Source: JAPOUP01 sp965221405
Lineage (GTDB): Bacteria > Pseudomonadota > Alphaproteobacteria > Rhodobacterales > Rhodobacteraceae
Reading direction: 5' to 3'
Assembly (NCBI GenBank): GCA_965221405.1
Contig: CBDCSE010000002.1
Coordinates: forward strand, 2,294,001-2,358,000
DNA: 64,000 nucleotides
A program made the position numbers and the translations under genes. The notes under the pieces are model-generated. The model was not told the origin of the DNA, ran no database searches, and saw nothing but the letters and a program-made list of their open reading frames with translations. This document shows, piece by piece, positions 25,391 to 32,344 of the stretch (position 1 is its first letter; every line of letters starts with the position of its first letter).

Positions 25391-26150
25391 GGGGATTATA
25401 TACTTGATTTGCAGAGCGGCTGCACTATATTGATTCCCATAGGCATTGGGAGACGCACAATGACCCAAGCCGCCCCTGGCAAGGCTTTCCGCAGGGGCCT
25501 CACGATCTTCGACCTGATGGAGATGTTCCCGGCCGAGGACGCGGCGCGCAAATGGTTCGAGGCCCGCGTCTGGCCTGAGGGTCGCGCCTGCCCGTACTGC
25601 GGCAGCGCGCGCACCATCGAGTGCCGCAAGGAGGCCTCCCATCCGCTCCCGTACCGTTGCCATGACTGTCAGCGGTATTTCAGCGTCAAGACCGGCACCC
25701 TCATGGAACGTTCACCCCTGCCACTGCGCAAGTGGGTGCTGGCCATCTATCTGCACATGACCAGCCTCAAGGGTGTCAGTTCCATGAAACTGCATCGGGA
25801 CATTGGCGTGACCCAAAAGACGGCGTGGTTCATGCTCCGGCGCATCCGCGAGGTGTTCAGGCGGGACGATGATGAGCCACCGATGGGTGGACCGGATGAG
25901 GTTGACGAGACCTATGTGGGCGGCATCCGAGCCAACAGGTCCAATGCCGAGCGCAAGGCCGCCACCGGGCGCGGGACGGTTGACATGACCGCCGTTGTCG
26001 GTATGAAGGACCGGGACAGCAGGCAAGTGCGGGCGCAGGTTGTGCAGTCCACCGGTGCCATTGACCTGATCCCGTTTGTCGCGGGCCATGCCGCACGGGG
26101 ATCCACCGTCTACACGGACGATCACGGGGCCTATGGGCCCCAGCCGGACC
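25391..26150 (+). mobile_element. IS1595-family element, right end deleted
   Basis: The left end reads GGGGATTATATACTTGATTT, which resembles the terminal repeat of the intact element at 7892 (GAGAATTATACGCTTAAC). No matching right end or duplication is found, because the transposase coding sequence runs straight into a surface-protein gene at about 26140-26160. It is therefore a one-ended remnant. Confidence 0.7.
25404..25431 (+). promoter_or_regulatory. Promoter at the left end of the IS1595 remnant
   Basis: TTGATT, 16-bp spacer, TATATT, 29 bp before the fused ORF start. It could now transcribe the transposase-barrel fusion and read on into the lipoprotein gene. Confidence 0.6.
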
Positions 26151-26542
26151 GACCGCTGGCCCATCTCGGGGCCACCGCCCGCTGGGATGGCACGCTCTTG
26201 GGCTTGACGCGCACCGATGGCCGCACGGTGCGGGGGGATGCCGCCATCACGGCCGACTTCGAGCGAGCCAACGGGCGGGCGGACTTCACGGCCCTCGAAT
26301 CCTGGCCGCATCGCCGCCATCCCGGCAGCCCCGGCACCGGGACACAGTGGGGCGATGGCGATCTTGGCTACACGCTGAGGGTCTGGGAGACCGGCCGCCT
26401 GTCGGGGTTCGACTCGGCGGCCGCCCCCGGCGATGATCCGGGCGTCGTCACCGGCGTCCTCGTTGGCACGGCCCATGAGGGTGCGGTCGGGGTGCTCGAG
26501 CATCCCGATCTCGCGGCGGCCTTCGGGGGTCTGCGCGAATGA
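25460..26542 (+). CDS. In-frame fusion: truncated IS1595 transposase and TbpB-like barrel
   Basis: An intact 360-codon frame. Residues 1 to about 225 are an IS1595 transposase: zinc ribbon CPYCGSARTIE and YRCHDC, first Asp in DEVDETYVGG, second Asp in VYTDDHGAYG. The HTN..E block and everything after it are missing. From about LAHLGATARWDGTLLG the sequence becomes a beta-barrel domain of transferrin-binding-protein-like lipoproteins (TRTDGRTVRGDAAITADF, GVVTGVLVGTAHEGAVGVL, AAFGGLRE), with its natural stop. No signal peptide remains for the barrel. It arose by IS insertion and deletion; the product is probably non-functional as either part. Confidence 0.8.
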   Translation: MTQAAPGKAFRRGLTIFDLMEMFPAEDAARKWFEARVWPEGRACPYCGSARTIECRKEASHPLPYRCHDCQRYFSVKTGTLMERSPLPLRKWVLAIYLHMTSLKGVSSMKLHRDIGVTQKTAWFMLRRIREVFRRDDDEPPMGGPDEVDETYVGGIRANRSNAERKAATGRGTVDMTAVVGMKDRDSRQVRAQVVQSTGAIDLIPFVAGHAARGSTVYTDDHGAYGPQPDRPLAHLGATARWDGTLLGLTRTDGRTVRGDAAITADFERANGRADFTALESWPHRRHPGSPGTGTQWGDGDLGYTLRVWETGRLSGFDSAAAPGDDPGVVTGVLVGTAHEGAVGVLEHPDLAAAFGGLRE

Positions 26543-26562
26543 CCCCCACGAACCCACATCGA

Positions 26563-26586
26563 TCCCGCCCCAGTCCCGGGGCGGGA
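26563..26586 (+). other. Hairpin in lipoprotein leader
   Basis: Nine-bp stem TCCCGCCCC / GGGGCGGGA with a 6-nt loop, between the fused ORF and the lipoprotein start. It has no T run. The following CTGCAACACGAAAGGAG (26592-26608) recurs as CTGTAACACGAAAGGAG at 27837-27853, so the leader is a duplicated unit. Confidence 0.5.
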
Positions 26587-26615
26587 CCCTGCTGCAACAC
26601 GAAAGGAGATCCATC

Positions 26616-27617
26616 ATGATTCTGCGCAGCCTCGCCACGATCCTGGCCCTCGCGGCCCTGACCCTTGTGTCCGCCTGTGGCGGTGGTTCAGGGAGGGGGG
26701 GGGGGGGGGTGGTCATCCCTCAACCCGTCACGGCAACGGATGACACCAACACGATCGCCACACGCATCGCGGCCGGCACCACCTTCCCAACCCAGGCGGT
26801 TGAATTGGATTACGGTCTTGAGGTCTCCAACGGCATCCCAACCAATCGCTGGCACAGGGCCAATCGCCAGGATGTCCCCATGACCGTCCGGCTTTTCCAG
26901 CCAGACACCGACCCGGTCCCCACCATCGTCATCGCGCACGGCGGCGGTGACACGACATTTGGTCCTGACGATTGGCAATCCCAAGGCAATGACAACTACG
27001 ACCAGGGCCAAGGCATCGATCGCAGCCGGACCGTCTTCTGGACATGGAATGGGACGGTCCCGGACTACGCCGCCGGGGAGACCAAGGCCCGGTACCACAT
27101 GCCCATTGCCCAGGCCTTCAACAAACCGGACTCCGACGTCCGTCGCTATGCCGTGATCGGTCTGGAAACGGTCAGGCTGCCGACTGAAGCCACGGCGACC
27201 TATGACGGCTATGCCCAGCTGGACCTGTTTCCAAAGGAGCCGACCGGCCAGTATCGGCCACTCGAAAGTGATGTCAGCCTCACGGCCAACTTCGCAGACA
27301 GAACTTTGGCAGGCGACTTGACCAACTGGCGGGAACGGGGAGACAGCGGACGACGCTTTCCTGACCTCACCTACACCCTGTCCGCAACGGAATTCGACGG
27401 CGCCGGTTTCACGGGCACCCTGGCCCCCGGTACGGACTGCATGACCTGCCCGCGGGTTGTCACTTCAGGCGTGGCCGGTACCTTCTATGGTCCCGCTGCT
27501 GCCGAGGCCGGTGGCACCATCACCGTCGAACTCGACAACACCGCCGGTCTCTGGGCCGGTGAGCCGAACAGTGTCGGCATTGGCACCTTCACCACGGCAC
27601 AGCGACAAGGCCAGTGA
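26616..27617 (+). CDS. TbpB-like surface lipoprotein with G15 tract (phase-variable)
   Basis: A 333-residue lipoprotein. The signal peptide MILRSLATILALAALTLVSAC ends in the lipobox LVSAC. Immediately after the lipidated Cys the G15 tract (26695-26709) encodes GRGGGG, so any change not divisible by three shifts the frame just after export. As read, the frame is ON. The C-terminus CPRVVTSGVAGTFYGPAAAEAGGTI is the barrel motif of transferrin-binding-protein-like (Slam-type) surface lipoproteins. The start is set by AAAGGAG 6 bp upstream. The ligand is unknown; the family often binds host or environmental proteins, haem or metals. Confidence 0.82.
   Translation: MILRSLATILALAALTLVSACGGGSGRGGGGVVIPQPVTATDDTNTIATRIAAGTTFPTQAVELDYGLEVSNGIPTNRWHRANRQDVPMTVRLFQPDTDPVPTIVIAHGGGDTTFGPDDWQSQGNDNYDQGQGIDRSRTVFWTWNGTVPDYAAGETKARYHMPIAQAFNKPDSDVRRYAVIGLETVRLPTEATATYDGYAQLDLFPKEPTGQYRPLESDVSLTANFADRTLAGDLTNWRERGDSGRRFPDLTYTLSATEFDGAGFTGTLAPGTDCMTCPRVVTSGVAGTFYGPAAAEAGGTITVELDNTAGLWAGEPNSVGIGTFTTAQRQGQ
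26695..26709 (+). repeat. G15 tract inside lipoprotein gene
   Basis: Fifteen G, 16 bp after the lipobox cysteine codon. The frame is ON at 15 (also at 12 or 18). Confidence 0.92.
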
Positions 27618-27859
27618 TCGGGTGGGGCCCGCAATCGAGCAAACGGCGATCCAGAAGGAGTGTCTGGTCGTTGCCGAACAGATTGACCGGCAGCGCGAGG
27701 AAGCCAGGACGCATCCATCGCAGGCCCCCGCAAACTGAAGCCGGCCTGACAGGAAGCCACCCATGGTTGGCACCGGCCATGACACGCGGCAACACGACCG
27801 CCCCGCAATCCTGCCCCGCTTCCGGGGAGAACCATGCTGTAACACGAAAGGAGCAAGTG

Positions 27860-28294
27860 ATGTCACGATTGACCAGGACCCCCCTCGCCATTCTGGCGGT
27901 CGGCCTGCTGGCCACGGCCCACCCGGCGCTTGCCCAGTCGGTCCGGCTTGACTGCGAGGTCAAGCAGTACGGAAAGTACGCGCATGGCGAGGCCCGGGAG
28001 GTGGCGGAATCCTAGATTCCGCCGCCCTCGACCCATGTCATCCACGCCGGGAAGAGCGCCCATGTCGACTGGGGTCTCGTCGGATCGGCCCGCGCGGTCA
28101 ACAACCGGATCTACTTCCAGTATCCCCTGTACAGCGAGGACAGTCTGCCCCGGGTGGTCAAATACACCTATCTGCGCAAGAACAATATCCTGATCGGTGT
28201 CATGGTCACCGAGGCGGGTGCCTGGGACATCCGGACCCGCGGGATATGCACGTCGCAGGCCCTGTCCCCGGCCCAGGCGGCCGAGTTCTTCTGA
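27860..28294 (+). pseudogene. Small secreted protein with in-frame amber stop
   Basis: A 144-codon frame with a signal peptide (MSRLTRTPLAILAVGLLATAHPALAQS). It is uninterrupted to the natural stop except for one TAG at codon 52 (28013-28015). Downstream of the TAG the frame stays open and protein-like (THVIHAGKSAHVDWGLVGSA, RIYFQYPLYSEDSLPRVVKY, TRGICTSQALSPAQAAEFF). The strong site AAAGGAG precedes the ATG. The family is not recognised. Either a recent nonsense mutation or read-through explains the pattern. The 27618-27859 gap before it holds only a short coding-like scrap. Confidence 0.65.
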
Positions 28295-28400
28295 GGCCCT
28301 TGTGGCCGCACGGGGGCCGGCCATGATCATGGGATCCATCCCGGCCCCCGATCTCACGGCCGCCTTCGGGGGGGGGGGGGGGAGTGGTGTGTTAATCAGA
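28295..28400 (+). pseudogene. TbpB-like C-terminal scrap ending in G15 tract
   Basis: Reads PAPDLTAAFGG, parallel to HPDLAAAFGG at the end of the upstream fusion protein, and then enters a G15 tract (28368-28382) where the ancestor had five G. This is a remnant of another barrel gene. The tract may mark the breakpoint. It abuts the 3' end of the minus-strand secreted-protein gene. Confidence 0.5.
28368..28382 (+). repeat. G15 homopolymer tract
   Basis: Fifteen G between a barrel-gene remnant and the stop codon (28401) of the convergent secreted-protein gene. No intact gene depends on its length. Confidence 0.9.
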
Positions 28401-28703
28401 CTAAGCCGCCGTCCGGATGCAGGTTCTGGCGAGGTCACGCCCGAAGCGCTCAGTGTCAGTTTCCCCCTCGAGGTCATCGACAACCACCGCAACAATGTAA
28501 ACAGTGTTTGCTTCCAGGCTATGGAAGGTGACCGTTTGGGTCGGAACGGGGTTCGCTGTGTTGGATGCCAGGCCACTGTAGAAGCCATGGGACAAGGTCC
28601 AATTGCCTTCGACCCGCCTGAACAATCCGAGACGGTACGTGGCGCTGGTGGCGGTGCCTGTTGTACTGACAGGGTTTCCATTTCTCTTGATGTATTCGTC
28701 GTT

Positions 28704-29936
28704 AAGGCTTATCCCTTTGACCAAGGCATGTCCACATTTTGTGTCCGGCGGGGGCTGGCGATCCGTTCCGTTCGCCTTATGTTCTCCCCATGGCATCGCG
28801 ATGCAGACACGACCGGCCCATGTCCCGCCAGGAGTCCGGGGAGCGCTTCCCGGACGACGGCGCCTGCGCCGGGCACCTTGCGGAGCTGCGCTGGGGCGGC
28901 GGCTTCGCGTGCCCGGCCTGCGGCTGCGCGAAAGGCTGGCAGCCGAGGGCGGGCGCCGCCTGCACGAGTGCGCGGGGTGCGGACGCCAGGCCCCGGTGAC
29001 GGCGGGCACGGTGATGCACCGCAGCCACCTGCCGCCCAGGACATGGTTCCTCGCCGCGCATCCCGTCGCCACGCATTCCAACGGCATCTCCGCGCTGCAG
29101 CTCCAGGCGCAGCCTGGCATCGGCAGCTACAGGACGGCCTGGCTGCTGCCGCACAGGCTGCGCCGGGCCATGGCCGGCCCCGACCGGAGCCCGGCTCGCA
29201 GGGGATCGCGGAGGTGGACGGGACGTCCGTGCCCTGCCGGGACGGCGGCGGCGCGGAGGCCGGTGACGGCGCGGAAACGGACGGGGCGAAGGGCGTGGCC
29301 GGCAGGGGCCGCAGCGCCGGCGGCAGGATCCTCCTGGCCGGGGCCGTGGAGCTGTCGGAGGACGGGGCGCCGCGCCGCATCCGGCTGGAGGCCGTGGAAA
29401 GCCACGCCTCCGAAGCGCTCCGCGGCTTCATCGCCGCGTCCGTCGCGCCCGGGGCGCGGGTCATCACCGACGGCTGGAGCGGCTACAGCGGCCTGCCCGG
29501 CAACCCGCGGGAGCGCAGGGTGGTCGGCGGCCGCAGGGCCCACGAGGTCCTGGCGTGGGTCCACCGGGTGTTCTCCAACCCCAGGCGCTGGGCCATGGGC
29601 GTGTACCACGGCCTGCGCCGCAGGCATGTCCAGCGGTACCTGGACGGGTCCGTCTTCCGCTGGAACCGCCGCCGCCACCGGCGGACCTCCCCCGGCAGCC
29701 TCCCCGGCATCGGCCTGGGGCTGCCGCCCGCCACCTACCGCGACTTCATCGACGGACACGCCTGATCCGACCGGATCCCGCGCCCGGATTCCGCCACGGC
29801 ACCGGCGGGCGCACCCGCGCACCCGCACCCCACCCGAATCCCCACCTTCCGGGCCGCCGCGCGGATTCCGCCGGGGATCCCGGGGCCGGCCGCCGGCACA
29901 GCATCTTGCGGTACCGTAGTCAAAGGGATAAGCCTT
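28704..29936 (+). mobile_element. IS1595-family element (ISSod11-like) with decayed transposase
   Basis: A 1233-bp element with perfect 18-bp inverted ends AAGGCTTATCCCTTTGAC (28704-28721 and 29919-29936). It is flanked by the 8-bp duplication TCGTCGTT (28696-28703 and 29937-29944). The interior is extremely G+C-rich compared with the host gene on either side. Confidence 0.92.
28820..29765 (+). pseudogene. IS1595-family transposase with two frameshifts
   Basis: The N-terminal zinc ribbon FACPACGCAKGW is in one frame. After a shift near 28940 come LHECAGCGRQAPVTAGTVMHR and ISALQLQAQPGIGSYRTAW. After a second shift near 29195 come the catalytic domain IAEVDGTSVPCRDGG, ARVITDGWSGYSGL and VHRVFSNPRRWAMGVYHG, then HVQRYLDGSVFRWNRR to the stop. 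All domains are present, so the protein died recently or is recoded. The long overlapping frames on both strands are a by-product of the high GC. Confidence 0.8.
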
Positions 29937-30198
29937 TCGTCGTTTACCAAAGCCAGATTCAATCTGTTGTCTACCGTCACTGTGACCGAGTTGCTTGGCG
30001 TCGCTGGTATCTCGCGAGTGAACCAACTGGGGTAGGTTTTGGTATCCCCGAAAGCGATGGTCAGGAGAGTACCCCAGGCGGCGGTGATGCTGGCATTATT
30101 GCAGACGTGGACCCCTTTTTCTTGGGCTTGTGCCACCATTGGCAGGGTGACGGTGAAGGTCAAGGCGACCAGTGCCGCCAGAGCTGTCAGATATTTCA

Positions 30199-30679
30199 TG
30201 AGGATCTCCCCTTTCCAAGCGTGATCGCCCGCGCAGAGCTTGACCCAAGGAAGATGGGGACAACGGGGCTGCACAGGCGAGAGAATCCCCGCCGCGGGGT
30301 GATCTCTAGCAGGGGGGTGGTCAATGCAAGGGCGGGCAATGCGGCGGTCGGCGCGGGTCATGGACGCCCCTCGGCTGGCCCGCAGGACCAATCACACAGG
30401 CGATTGGTCACGCGGGGCCTGACAAAGCCGTCACAAAGCGCAAACATTGTGGGTACTTGTCGGGGATTTTGTAGTGTACAATACAATTCACCGCGGGCCC
30501 ATACGCGGGCAGACTGCGGCTGCGTGCAGACCATCACGCCAAGCCCGCTTGACACACGCATCCCGAGCAAGATCCCCCACAGCGCCCCGTGTCGTGGCCT
30601 CTCGTGGCCGGTCTCGCCCAGACACCGTATGGGACACAGCCCGGCGTTGCGGCCACCACAGGGCACAACAACCGCTCCC
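30199..30679. other. Intergenic with hairpin and palindrome
   Basis: Upstream region of the split secreted gene and downstream region of the recombinase. It contains a stem GACCAATC / GATTGGTC (30386-30393 and 30402-30409) and an 18-bp near-palindrome listed separately. No gene seen. Confidence 0.5.
30470..30487. repeat. 18-bp near-perfect palindrome
   Basis: TTGTAGTGTACAATACAA: symmetric except for one base pair. It lies about 190 bp past the serine-recombinase stop and could be a recombinase crossover site or an operator. No second copy was noticed. Confidence 0.45.
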
Positions 30680-31234
30680 TCACCCCCGCTTGATCGCATA
30701 GACGCTCCCGCGGGCAATCCCCATCGCCCGGGCGATCTGCGTCGGCGACTGGCCGACCGCCAGCCGGGCCCGGACGACCTCCCGGTCGATGGTCGGGCGG
30801 CGGCCGCGGTAGACACCGCGGGCCCGGGCGGCGGCAATGCCCTCGGCCTGGCGTTCGCGCCGCAGGTTGGTCTCGAAGGCGGCAAAGACACCGAGCATGT
30901 CGAAGAAGGCCTGCCCGGCAGCCGTGGTGGTGTCGATCGGCTGTTCGGTGGCGACAAGATGGGCCCCCGTGTCGGTGAGCTGCCCGGCGATGGTCTGGAG
31001 ATCCCGCAGCGACCGGGCCAGCCGGTCGATGCGGATGACCACCAGGGCGTCGCCGGGCCGCAGGAAGGCGAGCAGCGTGGTCAGTTCCGTCCGGTCGGCA
31101 AGACTGGTGCCACTGCCGGTCTCGGTGCGGATCAGACCGCAGCCGGCGGCCGTGAGGGCGGCGATCTGGGCATCGAGGTTCTGATCGGCCGTCGAGATGC
31201 GGGCATAGCCGATGCGGGATGGCGAGATGTTCAT
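30680..31234 (-). CDS. Serine recombinase (resolvase/invertase family)
   Basis: A 184-residue site-specific recombinase. The catalytic Ser is S14 in IGYARISTADQNLD. The resolvase core has VVIRIDRLARSLRDL and TAAGQAFFDMLGVFAAFETNLRRERQ, and a C-terminal helix-turn-helix reads GQSPTQIARAMGIARGSVY. The start MNISPSRIGY is preferred over an upstream in-frame start because it gives the usual N-terminus. Such enzymes resolve transposon cointegrates or invert DNA. No Tn3-type transposase is nearby, so it may be a stranded transposon gene or a local invertase. Confidence 0.88.
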   Translation of the reverse strand: MNISPSRIGYARISTADQNLDAQIAALTAAGCGLIRTETGSGTSLADRTELTTLLAFLRPGDALVVIRIDRLARSLRDLQTIAGQLTDTGAHLVATEQPIDTTTAAGQAFFDMLGVFAAFETNLRRERQAEGIAAARARGVYRGRRPTIDREVVRARLAVGQSPTQIARAMGIARGSVYAIKRG

Positions 31235-31488
31235 TTTGGGTGTGCCCCGGGGGACATCTGTGCAATAACCCGGATCGGACTTCAAGTGAACACGGTATGC
31301 CGGGGTTCAGGGGTCCGGCATGTGTGCAGGCCAGATGTCTTTTTGGGGTCTACCCGAAATGACGGGGGCAGGTGCGGGTCGGTGTCCCATGCACGCTATG
31401 ACAACCTTTACATGACCTAGCGAAACCGAACGGTACTGGCGTCCGGCGGTGGCTCCGAAGTTGGCGGGTTGTCTCACCGTTGCAGAAA

Positions 31489-31516
31489 AGCCTTCGCCCG
31501 AAGGCGAAGGCTGTCG
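31489..31516 (-). terminator. Rho-independent terminator of the cox operon
   Basis: On the minus strand the sequence is a perfect 10-bp stem AGCCTTCGCC / GGCGAAGGCT closed by a TTCG tetraloop, followed by TTTCT (to about 31485). It lies just downstream of the last cox gene. UUCG loops are especially stable. Confidence 0.85.
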
Positions 31517-31534
31517 AGCGGGTAGGGTGCCGGA

Positions 31535-32329
31535 TCAGGCAGCCGCAACGGCTCGTTTCGCCATGACCTTGATAAGGTTTGCCCGGTAATCCGCGGAGCC
31601 GTGAATATCAGCCATCAAACCATCGGAGGATACATCGACATCGTCCACGGCGTCAGAAGAGAAACGTGCGGACAGCACGGCTTCCAGACCCGCGTGACGG
31701 AACACTCCATTCGATCCCGCGCCCGTCACCGCGACGCGTACGCCTCCGGCGTTCCTGGCGACGAAAACACCAACCATTGCGTAACGTGAGGCAGGATTCG
31801 GAAATTTGGCGTAAGCGGAGCGTTCGGCTTTCGGGAAGGTGACGTCCGTGATGAGTTCGTCGGTATCCAGCGCGGTTTCAAAGAGGCCGGTGAAGAAGTC
31901 ATCCGCCCCGATCGCCCGCCTATTGGTCCTGACCGTGGCACCAAGGCCCAGAACCGCGGCGGGATAGTCCGCCGCGGGGTCATTGTTGGCGATGGAACCG
32001 CCAATCGTTCCCCGGTGCCGGACGGCCGGGTCACCGATCCCCGCGGCGAGCGCCGCGACGGCGGGAATATTCGTCTGGACGGTTCGGTCGCCCGCGACCT
32101 CCGCATGGGTCATCATCGCCCCGACCGTCACATCGGTACCCGCGACCGAGACACCCGACATACCGGCACCCGCAAGACTGATCAGGTCCGAAGGGTCCGC
32201 GAGGCGCTGCTTGATGGTGGGAATAAGTGTCTGGCCGCCGGCAAGAAACCGACCATCCGCCGCCGCCGCCGCCAGTTTCGCGACGGCATCGTCCGCTGAG
32301 GCGGCTTTTCGAAAGTTCAGTGCGTACAT
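31535..32329 (-). CDS. coxM: CO dehydrogenase-like FAD-binding medium subunit
   Basis: A 264-residue flavoprotein subunit. The FAD pyrophosphate motifs of the family are LAGGQTLIPTIK (residues 29-40) and RGTIGGSIANNDPAADYPA. It transfers electrons from the iron-sulfur subunit to FAD and on to the quinone pool. It is the last gene of the operon, 15 bp after coxL, and is followed by a strong terminator. The S-L-M order is that of form II (CoxL-like) enzymes, whose natural substrate is not always CO. Confidence 0.9.
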   Translation of the reverse strand: MYALNFRKAASADDAVAKLAAAAADGRFLAGGQTLIPTIKQRLADPSDLISLAGAGMSGVSVAGTDVTVGAMMTHAEVAGDRTVQTNIPAVAALAAGIGDPAVRHRGTIGGSIANNDPAADYPAAVLGLGATVRTNRRAIGADDFFTGLFETALDTDELITDVTFPKAERSAYAKFPNPASRYAMVGVFVARNAGGVRVAVTGAGSNGVFRHAGLEAVLSARFSSDAVDDVDVSSDGLMADIHGSADYRANLIKVMAKRAVAAA

Positions 32330-32344
32330 GTAAAAGTATCTCCC

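Larger units (their letters stand above)
28401..30198 (-). pseudogene. Secreted FN3-like protein split by an IS1595-family element
   Basis: The 5' part (29945-30198) encodes the signal peptide MKYLTALAALVALTFTVTLPM and the mature start EKGVHVCNNASITAAWG, up to ALVNDE. The 3' part (28401-28703) resumes with YIKRNGNPVSTTGTATSATY and ends VTFHSLEANTVYIVAVVVDD...ARTCIRTAA. Joined, they give about 186 residues with a fibronectin-III-like pattern (T-x-L-x-A-N-T-x-Y). The halves meet exactly at the 8-bp duplication TCGTCGTT. A good site (AAAGGGGAG) precedes the ATG. The gene was probably functional until the insertion. Confidence 0.8.

Noticed and set aside
28401..30026. Long minus-strand frames over 28.7-29.9 kb
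   Set aside because: Antisense shadows of the GC-rich IS1595-type transposase. Only the parts outside 28704-29936 belong to a real minus-strand gene.
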